DNA of 64,000 bases, taken from assembly GCF_001425625.1 (NCBI RefSeq), contig NZ_LMCP01000047.1:186001-250000 (forward strand), written 5' to 3'. The DNA comes from Mesorhizobium sp. Root102 (lineage in GTDB: Bacteria > Pseudomonadota > Alphaproteobacteria > Rhizobiales > Rhizobiaceae). Below are positions 34,282 to 42,006 of the stretch, piece after piece (the stretch's first letter is position 1; every line of letters begins with the position of its first letter). The position numbers were made by a program, and so were the translations under genes. The notes under the pieces are model-generated. The model was not told the DNA's origin. It saw nothing but the letters and a program-made list of their open reading frames with translations, and searched no databases.

Positions 34282-35406
34282 ATGCTCGATCCGATCGTGA
34301 ACTTCTTCACCCGGATTTTCCAGTGGATCGGCCGCGGCATCGGGCTTGTGATCGGCGTGATCCTGTGGCCGTTCCTGTGGGCCGGGCGCTGGTACACGCA
34401 GCGCGGCTGGATCCTCAAGGCGGCGGTCGGCGTCGCTCTGCTGGTGCTGATCGGCCTCTACGCCAATTTCTTCTACGCCACCCAGTGGTGGAACAATTTC
34501 AACCCGAACTATCCTGACACCTACACGTTCGAGAAGCGCAATGTCTCCGCCGGCGAACAGGTTGCCGCAGGCGCCGGCACGGACACCGCCAAGACCTGCG
34601 GCAACTCTGGCATTGCCCAGATTGCCGCCGACCTGACCGACTTCAACGTCAACCAGAATGCCTGGATCTCGTCGATGATCCTCTACAAGCTTGGCCTGTT
34701 CGGCATCGACTGGGACCACACGCCATGGATGGACAACAAGGCCTCGTTCCAGCGCGGCATCAACCAGGCGGTGCGACGCACCGCGACCGAACTCGCCGAC
34801 AATCTCGGCCGCGTTCGCACCACATCGCAGATCGACAGCGATCTGCAGAATGCCCGCGGCAACCTGCAGTTCGACGAGGAGACCTGGTATTTCGGCCTGA
34901 ACCCGTTCGGCCCCAAGACGCCGACGCCAAGCTATTACCGCGATGCCGTGCGCATGTTGCGTTCCTTCAACGCTCGCCTTGCCACCTGCCAGGCGACTTT
35001 CGACGCTCGCGCCGACAATCTGAAACAATATATCGACCGTATCTCGTCCGACATCGGCTCGACGTCGGCGATCCTCAAGGAACGCGCCGAGAACCACAAC
35101 AATGGCTGGTTCGACTTCCGCGCCGACGACCGCTACTGGTTCGCTTATGGCCAGTTGTATGGCTATTACGGCCTGATGAAGGGCGCCCAGGCCGACTTCG
35201 AGGACGTCATCAAGGAAAAGCATCTGCAGAACCTGTGGGACACGATGGACTCGCAGTTCGTTTCGGCGCTGAAGATCCAGCCCTTCATCATCGCCAATGG
35301 CCGCGAGGATGGCTGGCTGTTGCCGACGCATCTAACGACGATGGGCTTCTACGTGCTCAGGGTGCGCTCCAACATGGTCGAAATCAGCAACGTTCTGATG
35401 CAATAA
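34282..35406 (+). CDS. DUF2333-family membrane protein of the five-gene cluster
   Basis: 374 residues matching DUF2333. The N terminus has two hydrophobic segments: residues about 14-34 (WIGRGIGLVIGVILWPFLWA) and 45-66 (ILKAAVGVALLVLIGLYANF). The remaining 300 residues would be extracytoplasmic, with QNAWISSMILYKLGLFGIDW and HNNGWFDFRADDRYWFAYGQ as conserved-looking stretches. Probably the membrane anchor of the cluster. A gap of 105 bp precedes it, so it may have its own promoter as well. Function unknown. Followed by two palindromic elements. Confidence 0.88.
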   Translation: MLDPIVNFFTRIFQWIGRGIGLVIGVILWPFLWAGRWYTQRGWILKAAVGVALLVLIGLYANFFYATQWWNNFNPNYPDTYTFEKRNVSAGEQVAAGAGTDTAKTCGNSGIAQIAADLTDFNVNQNAWISSMILYKLGLFGIDWDHTPWMDNKASFQRGINQAVRRTATELADNLGRVRTTSQIDSDLQNARGNLQFDEETWYFGLNPFGPKTPTPSYYRDAVRMLRSFNARLATCQATFDARADNLKQYIDRISSDIGSTSAILKERAENHNNGWFDFRADDRYWFAYGQLYGYYGLMKGAQADFEDVIKEKHLQNLWDTMDSQFVSALKIQPFIIANGREDGWLLPTHLTTMGFYVLRVRSNMVEISNVLMQ

Positions 35407-35420
35407 GACTGTTCAGCCCA

Positions 35421-35468
35421 ATGCATGTCGCCCAAAAGTGGTCCCGGTTTCGGGAGAACGACATGCAT
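35421..35468. repeat. Palindromic intergenic repeat ATGCATGTCG..CGACATGCAT
   Basis: Perfect 10-bp arms at 35421-35430 and 35459-35468 with inner complementary tracts (CCCAAAAGTGGTCCCGGTTT against CGGGAGAACG in part). It starts 15 bp after the DUF2333 gene and belongs to the same general class of rhizobial palindromes as the elements at 5014 and 21345. Could terminate the five-gene transcript. Confidence 0.75.
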
Positions 35469-35478
35469 AAAATAAGAG

Positions 35479-35501
35479 CCTGAAGCGCGAGGCGCTTTAG
35501 G
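35479..35501. repeat. Second hairpin after the five-gene cluster
   Basis: CCTGAAGCGC GAG GCGCTTTAGG, a 10-bp stem with one mismatch directly after the preceding palindrome. The tandem placement of two unlike hairpins mirrors 21345-21445. No T-tract follows. Confidence 0.6.
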
Positions 35502-35796
35502 CATGCGATGGCGAATTTGCGCCGTCGCCTCTGTCGCATTCCGTGCATTGTGCGGCTGTTTTGAGACGGCGGAGCGACGCGTCCTCTGGCTTCTATACGG
35601 CGCGGCAACGGAGCCAGGAAGAACCGATGACAGGTCGGCCGGTCCGCGGAGGAATTTTCTCTATAGGAAACATAGTTGCATGCAAGTTGACGCCGCGGCA
35701 GCGACAGGGTTAGAACATGCCCGCGCCCGGTTCCAACCTGCTTGCCAGTAAGATCAAACCCGTCCCCTCCATCGTCCAATCCAGAGGAAAGCCGTC
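35502..35796. other. Intergenic region upstream of fhs
   Basis: 295 bp; together with the repeats before it, the gene-free stretch is 390 bp. Weak frames on both strands lack start signals and family likeness, so I call none. It holds the fhs promoter and a 10-bp palindrome at 35676-35685. The fhs Shine-Dalgarno AGAGGAAA lies at its end. Confidence 0.6.
35676..35685. promoter_or_regulatory. Palindrome TTGCATGCAA, possible operator upstream of fhs
   Basis: Perfect 10-bp dyad extended by A/T-rich flanks (AGTTGCATGCAAGTT), about 110 bp before the fhs start and beside a TATAGG -10-like hexamer at 35663. MarR-family operators often look like this. No regulator gene is adjacent, so this is a weak call. 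Confidence 0.35.
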
Positions 35797-37476
35797 ATGG
35801 CCGAAGTGAAGTCAGACATCGAGATCGCGCGCGGCGCCAAGAAAAAGCAGATCCAGGAGATCGGCCAGAAGATCGGCATCCCGACCGAACATCTACTGCC
35901 CTACGGCCACGACAAGGCCAAGATATCAGCCGAATTCATCAAGTCGGTGAAGGGCAACAAGGACGGCAAGCTGATCCTCGTCACCGCCATCAACCCGACG
36001 CCAGCCGGCGAAGGCAAGACCACGACCACGGTTGGCCTCGGCGACGGCCTGAACCGCATAGGCAAGAAGGCGATCGTCTGCATCCGCGAGGCCTCGCTCG
36101 GCCCGAATTTCGGCGTCAAGGGTGGTGCCGCCGGCGGCGGCTATGCGCAGGTCGTGCCGATGGAGGACATGAACCTCCACTTCACCGGCGACTTCCACGC
36201 CATCACCACGGCGCACAACCTGCTTTCGGCGCTGATCGACAACCACATCTACTGGGGCAATGAGCTCGGCATCGACACCCGCCGCGTCGTCTGGCGCCGA
36301 GTCATGGACATGAACGACCGGGCGCTGCGCGAAATCATCTGCTCGCTCGGCGGTGTCGCCAACGGCTTCCCGCGTGAAGCCGGCTTCGACATCACCGTCG
36401 CTTCGGAAGTGATGGCGATCCTGTGCCTGTCCACTGACCTGAAGGACCTTGAAAAGCGCCTCGGCGACATCATCGTCGCCTACCGCCGCGACAAGTCGGC
36501 GGTCTATGCCCGCGACCTCAAGGCCGACGGCGCCATGGCCGTGCTGTTGAAGGACGCCATGCAGCCCAACCTGGTGCAGACGCTGGAGAACAACCCGGCC
36601 TTCGTCCATGGCGGCCCGTTCGCCAACATCGCCCATGGCTGCAACTCGGTCGTCGCCACCACAACGGCGCTCAAGCTCGCCGACTACGTCGTCACCGAAG
36701 CCGGATTCGGCGCCGACCTGGGTGCGGAAAAGTTTTTCGACATCAAGTGCCGCAAGGCGGGCCTGAAGCCGGCGGCGGCCGTCATCGTCGCCACAGTGCG
36801 CGCCATGAAGATGAATGGCGGCGTCAAGAAGGAAGACCTCGGCAAGGAAAACGTCGATGCGGTGAAGAAGGGCTGCGCCAACCTCGGCCGCCACATCGAG
36901 AATATCCGCCAGTTCGGTGTGCCGGCGGTGGTTGCCATCAACCACTTCTATTCCGACACCGACGCCGAGATCCAGGCGATGAAGGACTATGTCGCCTCGA
37001 TGGGCGAGGAGGCGATCCTGTGCAAGCACTGGGCCCATGGCTCGGCCGGCATCGAGGATCTCGCCAACAAGGTGGTGGCGCTGGCCGAATCCGGCGCCTC
37101 GCAGTTCGCGCCGCTCTATCCCGATGCCATGCCGCTGTTCGAGAAGATCAACACCATCGTCCAGCGCATCTATCGCGGCTCGGAAGCGATCGCCGACAAG
37201 TCGGTGCGCGACCAGTTGCACGCCTGGGAGCAGGCCGGCTATGGCCACCTGCCGGTGTGTATGGCCAAGACGCAGTACTCGTTCTCGACCGACCCCAACC
37301 TGCGCGGCGCGCCGACCGGCCACACCGTGCCGGTGCGCGAGGTCAGGCTTTCGGCTGGCGCCGGCTTCGTCGTCATCATCTGCGGCGAGGTCATGACCAT
37401 GCCCGGCCTGCCCAGGGCGCCGTCCTCGGAGAAGATATTCCTCAACGAGGCCGGCAAGATCGAAGGCCTGTTCTAA
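35797..37476 (+). CDS. fhs: Formate-tetrahydrofolate ligase
   Basis: 559 residues, the full family length. Catalyses ATP-dependent formylation of tetrahydrofolate to 10-formyl-THF. The P-loop motif TPAGEGKTTTTVGLGD lies near residue 68-83; other family signatures seen are REASLGPNFGVKGGAAGGGY near 99, NHIYWGNELGIDTRRVVWRR near 150 and GAPTGHTVPVREVRLSAGAG near 506. Start is the ATG with AGAGGAAA upstream. Monocistronic, closed by a strong bidirectional terminator. Supplies one-carbon units alongside the FolD route. Confidence 0.97.
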   Translation: MAEVKSDIEIARGAKKKQIQEIGQKIGIPTEHLLPYGHDKAKISAEFIKSVKGNKDGKLILVTAINPTPAGEGKTTTTVGLGDGLNRIGKKAIVCIREASLGPNFGVKGGAAGGGYAQVVPMEDMNLHFTGDFHAITTAHNLLSALIDNHIYWGNELGIDTRRVVWRRVMDMNDRALREIICSLGGVANGFPREAGFDITVASEVMAILCLSTDLKDLEKRLGDIIVAYRRDKSAVYARDLKADGAMAVLLKDAMQPNLVQTLENNPAFVHGGPFANIAHGCNSVVATTTALKLADYVVTEAGFGADLGAEKFFDIKCRKAGLKPAAAVIVATVRAMKMNGGVKKEDLGKENVDAVKKGCANLGRHIENIRQFGVPAVVAINHFYSDTDAEIQAMKDYVASMGEEAILCKHWAHGSAGIEDLANKVVALAESGASQFAPLYPDAMPLFEKINTIVQRIYRGSEAIADKSVRDQLHAWEQAGYGHLPVCMAKTQYSFSTDPNLRGAPTGHTVPVREVRLSAGAGFVVIICGEVMTMPGLPRAPSSEKIFLNEAGKIEGLF

Positions 37477-37493
37477 AATCCTTCAATTCAAAA

Positions 37494-37530
37494 CAGAAAG
37501 GGCGCCGCAGCGATGCGGCGCCCTCTCTGT
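37494..37530. terminator. Bidirectional terminator between fhs and the hydrolase gene
   Basis: GGGCGCCGC and GCGGCGCCC (37500-37508, 37515-37523) form a perfect 9-bp stem around AGCGAT, extended by CAGAAAG/CTCTCTG with one mismatch. T-rich tracts occur on both outer sides, so it can end transcripts arriving from either convergent gene. Confidence 0.85.
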
Positions 37531-37542
37531 TTTCGGATAGTC

Positions 37543-38187
37543 CTACGCGGCGCTGCGCGACAGCGCCCGCTGGTTGGAGCCGAAGATCGTGTCGCGTTCC
37601 GGCAGTGTGCCGGTTTTCAGGCACTCGACCCATTCGGCGGTCTTGAGCACGGCGGCGAAGCGCGACTGCAGGATGATCGTCACCACGCGGTGGATCTCCT
37701 CGGCCGAGGCGTAGCCGGCGCTGTTGGCGTAAGGCACCGAGCCGGTCGCATCCGACAGGAACTCGACGGCAAAGCCCATATGCACCGCGTGGATGACGGT
37801 CGACAGGTCGCAATTGTGCGTCATGTAGCCGACCACCGTGATCGTATCGATGGCATTGGCGCGCAGCCAGTCCTCCAGATCGGTGCCGGTGAAGGCGGAG
37901 GGCAGGTTCTTCTCGACATAATGGTCGCGCTCACGCCTGGCGATTTCGGGGTGCAACTCGCCGCCATGGCTGCCCTTGGCGAAGATCGGCGATGTCTCGG
38001 GGGCCATCTGCTTGACGACCACCACCTTGATGCCGGCCGCGGCTGCTGCATCCATCGCCCGCGCCACATGGACGACGCTGTCACGGAACGGCGGATGCTG
38101 GATGGCGAGATTGCCGCCGTCATAGTCATTCTGCACATCGACGACGATCAATGCCCGGCGCGGCGTGGTGTTGGCTGGGTCAGACAT
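37543..38187 (-). CDS. Isochorismatase-family cysteine hydrolase (nicotinamidase-like)
   Basis: 214 residues with the family triad D17 (LIVVDVQNDY), K93 (YVEKNLPSAF) and C126 (GYMTHNCDLST). The fold hydrolyses amides or vinyl ethers; nicotinamidase-type proteins often have a metal site, which is not clear here, so the substrate stays open. The C-terminal extension from about 185 (TGTLPERDTIFGSNQRALSR) is uncommon. Divergent from a GlxA-type regulator over about 130 bp, suggesting specific induction of this enzyme by that regulator. Confidence 0.9.
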   Translation of the reverse strand: MSDPANTTPRRALIVVDVQNDYDGGNLAIQHPPFRDSVVHVARAMDAAAAAGIKVVVVKQMAPETSPIFAKGSHGGELHPEIARRERDHYVEKNLPSAFTGTDLEDWLRANAIDTITVVGYMTHNCDLSTVIHAVHMGFAVEFLSDATGSVPYANSAGYASAEEIHRVVTIILQSRFAAVLKTAEWVECLKTGTLPERDTIFGSNQRALSRSAA

Positions 38188-38314
38188 GGTGTTTTCCTTT
38201 CCGGCTTGAATGCGATGGGGCGAAAATAGGCGGGTTGCCAGACAATCAAAAGTGGCCTGATTGACATCGTTCGAAAGAATTGGGACAATCCGCTTTCAAC
38301 TGCCGGAAGCGCCC

Positions 38315-39304
38315 ATGACCGACCCGATCATTGCCGTCCTCGCCTTCGACGGCATCAGCCCGTTCCATCTCTCCGTGCCGTGCCTGGTCTTCGGCGAGAA
38401 CAGGACGGCGCTTGGCCTACCGCGCTTCGACTTCCGCATCTGCGGGGTCAAGGCCGGGCCGATCCACACCGAGGCCGGCTTGACCGTTGCCGCGCCGCAT
38501 GGGCTCGAAGGGCTCGACGACGCCGACATCGTCATCATTCCAAGCTGGCATCATCTGGGCGAACCGGTATCGCCGCTGTTGATGGAGGCGCTGCGCCAGG
38601 CGCACGGGCGCGGTGCCTTGATTGTCGGCCTCTGCCTGGGAACCTTCGCCATTGCCGCGGCTGGGCTGCTTTCTGGCCGCCGTGCCGCGACGCATTGGGC
38701 CTATTCAGAGCAGCTGCAAAAACTCCATCCCGACATCTCTGTTGATGCCACGGTGCTTTATGTCGACAATGGCGATGTCGTGACGTCGGCCGGCGTCGCC
38801 GCCGGCCTCGACTGCTGTCTCCACATCGTGCGCGCCCGCTATGGCGCGGAAGCTGCACTGCGGCTCGCCCGCCAGATCGTGCTTTCCCCGCATCGGCAGG
38901 GCGGGCAGGCGCAATTCATCGAGCATCCGGTGGCGAGGAGCGCGGACGCCGACCGTTTCACCCAGGCCCTCGACGCGGTTCGTGCGGCGCTCGGTGAGAC
39001 GCATAGCCTGGACAGCGTCGCCGAGGCCGCCGGCCTGACGCGGCGCACTTTCACCCGCCGCTTTCAGAAATCGATCGGCAGCAGTTTCGGCGAATGGTTG
39101 ACCGGCCAGCGGATCGAACTGGCGCAAAGGTTGCTGGAGGCAACGGAGAAATCGATGGACATGGTGGCCTTCGAAGCCGGCTTCGGCAGCGCCACCTCGC
39201 TGCGACAGCATTTCGCCGCAAGGCTGAGGACATCGCCGGCGCAATATCGGCGCGAATTCTCCAGGCAGGCCGACCAGGACGAGCGCATGGCGCTGTCGTC
39301 TTGA
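38315..39304 (+). CDS. GlxA-type AraC-family regulator with DJ-1/PfpI domain
   Basis: 329 residues. The N-terminal DJ-1/PfpI-like domain (residues 5-190) contains GLCLGTFAIAAAGLLSGRRA with a cysteine in the nucleophile-elbow position. The C-terminal AraC DNA-binding domain has two helix-turn-helix motifs (LDSVAEAAGLTRRTFTRRFQ and MDMVAFEAGFGSATSLRQHF). The ATG at MTDPIIAVLAFDG with GGAAG upstream is chosen over a longer TTG-started frame. Proteins of this group control arginine, carnitine or amide catabolism. Divergent from the amidase-like hydrolase, the likely target. Confidence 0.92.
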   Translation: MTDPIIAVLAFDGISPFHLSVPCLVFGENRTALGLPRFDFRICGVKAGPIHTEAGLTVAAPHGLEGLDDADIVIIPSWHHLGEPVSPLLMEALRQAHGRGALIVGLCLGTFAIAAAGLLSGRRAATHWAYSEQLQKLHPDISVDATVLYVDNGDVVTSAGVAAGLDCCLHIVRARYGAEAALRLARQIVLSPHRQGGQAQFIEHPVARSADADRFTQALDAVRAALGETHSLDSVAEAAGLTRRTFTRRFQKSIGSSFGEWLTGQRIELAQRLLEATEKSMDMVAFEAGFGSATSLRQHFAARLRTSPAQYRREFSRQADQDERMALSS

Positions 39305-39308
39305 TCCC

Positions 39309-39866
39309 TTAATCCCGCTTGACCGCCCGCGCCGGATTGCCGACCACCGTGGCGTTCGCGGCCACGTCGCGCGTCACCACCGCGCCGGCGCCGACAATGG
39401 CGCCTTCACCGATGCTGACGCCGCCAAGGATGACGGCTGAGCCGCCGATCCAGGCATTGGCGCCGATCTCGACCGGCCTGGCGATCTCCAGTCCCGCCCG
39501 CCGCCCAATGGCCTCCTTGTGATGCTCGGCGCAATAGATCTGCACATTGGGGCCGAGCAGCGTTCCCTTGCCGATGCGCACGCTCGCTGTGTCGAGGATG
39601 GTGCAGCCGGCATTGAGGAAGACGCCGTCTCCGAGAAAGATGTTGAAGCCATAGGCGCAGTGGAACGGCGCCTCGATGCGGGCGCCCTCGCCGGCTTTGC
39701 CGAGCAGTGCTCTCAAACCTGGCCCGAGGTTGCCGCGCTGCAGCGGCGGCAGGCAATTGTGTTCGAACACCGCGTCGCGCGCTATTACCCGCAATGCCTC
39801 CAGTTCGTCATCGAGGCACGTGTACCATTCGCCGGCCGCCATCTTTGCGCGCTCGCTTCCAGCCAT
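39309..39866 (-). CDS. Maltose O-acetyltransferase / NodL-like acetyltransferase
   Basis: 185 residues. An N-terminal helical maltose-acetyltransferase extension (MAAGEWYTCLDDELEALRVI) precedes a left-handed beta-helix built of hexapeptide repeats (CTILDTASVRIGKGTLLGPN, AVILGGVSIGEGAIVGAGAV). The catalytic His region is IYCAEHHKEAIGR. Members acetylate maltose, glucose or, for NodL, lipochitooligosaccharide; no nod gene is nearby, so a general sugar O-acetyltransferase is most likely. GGGAGA upstream of the ATG supports the start. Tail to tail with the GlxA gene. Confidence 0.92.
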   Translation of the reverse strand: MAGSERAKMAAGEWYTCLDDELEALRVIARDAVFEHNCLPPLQRGNLGPGLRALLGKAGEGARIEAPFHCAYGFNIFLGDGVFLNAGCTILDTASVRIGKGTLLGPNVQIYCAEHHKEAIGRRAGLEIARPVEIGANAWIGGSAVILGGVSIGEGAIVGAGAVVTRDVAANATVVGNPARAVKRD

Positions 39867-40050
39867 GACGATGTCTCCCTGTGACGTCTTTGCCAAAGCA
39901 CAATTGCGGTGAACGGGAAAGTGCCAGCATCCGGCAGCACCGCGCAAAAATCCATTCGCATTTTCGAAGTCATGCGCTGGTCAAATGCCGGACCTATGCT
40001 AGCCTGCTTTTTCCGGACTGTCCTGGCCCGGTGATCGAGGGGGATCAACC

Positions 40051-40512
40051 ATGCTGTATGTTCTCGCACTTCTGATCGGCGTCATTGCCGGTCTTCGCGC
40101 CATGACCGCGCCGGCCGCCGTCGCCTGGGGCGCCTGGCTCGGCTGGCTGCCGGTTGCCGGCACCTGGGCCAGTTTCATGAGCCATTGGGCCGCCGTCGGC
40201 ATCTTCACCATCCTGGCCATCGTCGAGCTGGTCACCGACCAACTGCCGTCGACGCCGAGCCGCAAAGTGCCGCAGCAATTCGGCGCCCGCATCATCATGG
40301 GCGCTTTCACCGGCGCGGTGATCGGCGCCACCAGTGGCGCCACCATCGGCGGCCTGATCGCCGGCGCCATCGGCGCTGTCATCGGCACGCTGGGCGGCGC
40401 CGAAGCACGCGGCCGGCTGGCGGCCGCCTTCGGCAAGGATCAGCCCGCCGCCTTCATCGAGGACGCGGTGGCGATCATCGGCGGCCTGCTGATCGTAGCG
40501 GCGGTGGCATGA
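40051..40512 (+). CDS. DUF4126 family membrane protein
   Basis: 153 residues, glycine- and alanine-rich, with four or five hydrophobic segments (MLYVLALLIGVIAGLRAMTA, WAAVGIFTILAIVELVTDQL, and glycine-zipper-like GATIGGLIAGAIGAVIGTLG). The R-x-x-T-P-A element in GLRAMTAPAAVAW is typical of DUF4126. Function unknown. Its TGA overlaps the ATG of the downstream flavoprotein, so the two are co-translated. A GAGGGG Shine-Dalgarno precedes the ATG. Confidence 0.88.
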   Translation: MLYVLALLIGVIAGLRAMTAPAAVAWGAWLGWLPVAGTWASFMSHWAAVGIFTILAIVELVTDQLPSTPSRKVPQQFGARIIMGAFTGAVIGATSGATIGGLIAGAIGAVIGTLGGAEARGRLAAAFGKDQPAAFIEDAVAIIGGLLIVAAVA

Positions 40513-41885
40513 CGGCCGAAACCTTCGACGCCATCATCATCGGCGCCGGACAGGCCGGCCCTCCGCTGGCCGGCCGGCTGAATGCCGCCGGCATGAGCGT
40601 GGCGCTGATCGAGCGCAAGCTGGTCGGCGGCACCTGTGTCAACACCGGCTGCATGCCGACCAAGACCATGGTTGCCAGCGCCTATGCCGCGCATCTCGCC
40701 CGCCGCGCCGCCGACTACGGCGTGACGCTCGGTGGCCCGGTCGGGGTCGACTATGCCAGGATCAAGGCGCGCAAGGACAAGGTGACGATCGACGCGCGCA
40801 CCGGGCTCGAAACCTGGATCGCCGGCATGGACAAATGCACGCTCTATCGCGGCCACGCGCGTTTCGAATCCACCAACACGGTGCGCGTCGGCGACGACCT
40901 TTTGATCGCCGAAAAAATCTTCCTCAACACAGGCGGCCGCGCCTCGGTACCGGACCTGCCCGGCATTCACGACATCGACTATCTGACCAATTCCTCGATG
41001 ATGGATCTCGACGTGCTGCCGCGCCATCTCGTTGTCGTCGGCGGCAGCTACATCTCGCTCGAATTCGCGCAGATGTTCCGCCGCTTTGGCTCAGAAGTCA
41101 CCGTCATCGAGAAGAGCCCGCGCCTGACCGGCCGCGAGGACGAGGACGTCTCGGCCGCCATCCTGTCGATCCTCGAAAACGAAGGCATCGCCGTTCACCT
41201 TGGCGCCGACGACATCGCTTTCGCCAAACAGGGCAAGGACATTGCCGTAACCTTCTCGGCCGGCAAGCCACCGGCTGTCGGCTCGCACGTGCTGCTGGCT
41301 CTGGGACGGACGCCCAACACCGACGACCTCGGCCTCGACAAGGCCGGCGTCGATGTCGACAAGCGCGGCTTCGTCACCGTCGACGACCAGCTGCGCACCA
41401 GCGTGCCCGGCATCTGGGCGATGGGCGACTGCAACGGCAAGGGCGCCTTCACCCACACCTCCTACAACGACTATGAGATTGTCGCAGCCAACCTGCTCGA
41501 CAACGATCCGCGCAAGGTCAGTGATCGCATCGAAGCTTATGCGCTCTACATCGACCCGCCGCTCGGCCGCTGTGGCATGACCGAGGCCGCGGTGAAGAAG
41601 TCCGGCCGTCGCGCACTGGTCGGCCAGCGGCCGATGACCCGCGTCGGCCGCGCCGTCGAAAAAGGCGAGACGCAGGGCTTCATGAAGATCCTGGTCGATG
41701 CCGACACCAGGCAGATTCTCGGCTGCTCGGTGCTCGGCCCCGGCGGCGACGAGGCGGTGCATTGCGTCCTCGACCTGATGTACGCCAAGGCACCCGTCGA
41801 CACGCTGGCACGCGCCGTGCATATCCACCCAAATGTCTCGGAGTTGCTGCCGACCATTGCCCAGGAGCTGAAGCCGCTGGTTTGA
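40509..41885 (+). CDS. FAD-dependent pyridine nucleotide-disulfide oxidoreductase (mercuric-reductase-like)
   Basis: 458 residues of the class I disulfide reductase family. FAD-binding GAGQAGPPLAG at residues 12-22, redox-active C43-VNTG-C48, NAD(P)-binding VVGGSYISLEFAQMFRRFGS near 180, FAD-binding GIWAMGDCNGKGAFTHTSYN near 307 and the C-terminal catalytic HIHPNVSELLPT. No N-terminal heavy-metal domain and no terminal CC pair, so mercury reduction is unlikely. Overlaps the DUF4126 gene by ATGA, suggesting a membrane-linked redox pair. Substrate unknown. Confidence 0.92.
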   Translation: MTAETFDAIIIGAGQAGPPLAGRLNAAGMSVALIERKLVGGTCVNTGCMPTKTMVASAYAAHLARRAADYGVTLGGPVGVDYARIKARKDKVTIDARTGLETWIAGMDKCTLYRGHARFESTNTVRVGDDLLIAEKIFLNTGGRASVPDLPGIHDIDYLTNSSMMDLDVLPRHLVVVGGSYISLEFAQMFRRFGSEVTVIEKSPRLTGREDEDVSAAILSILENEGIAVHLGADDIAFAKQGKDIAVTFSAGKPPAVGSHVLLALGRTPNTDDLGLDKAGVDVDKRGFVTVDDQLRTSVPGIWAMGDCNGKGAFTHTSYNDYEIVAANLLDNDPRKVSDRIEAYALYIDPPLGRCGMTEAAVKKSGRRALVGQRPMTRVGRAVEKGETQGFMKILVDADTRQILGCSVLGPGGDEAVHCVLDLMYAKAPVDTLARAVHIHPNVSELLPTIAQELKPLV

Positions 41886-42006
41886 TGGCCCGCAGCCATT
41901 TCCAAGCTATTCCCTTTCTGCATCGCTGCAATGCGGCAATGCCGCTTGCGTATGGCGCCGTTCCTTCGTTCAGTCTCAAGTTGAACCGATTCAGTCTGGA
42001 CGCTCC

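Noticed and set aside
35502..35796. Short open frames in the gap before fhs on both strands
   Set aside because: No ribosome-binding sites or protein-like composition; parts are translations of palindromic repeats.
39309..39866. nodL assignment
   Set aside because: NodL and Maa share the same fold and motifs; without any nod gene or nod box nearby the symbiotic name is not supported.
40509..41885. Mercuric reductase (merA) assignment
   Set aside because: The C-terminal vicinal cysteines and heavy-metal domain of MerA are absent and no mer genes are nearby; kept as a generic disulfide reductase.
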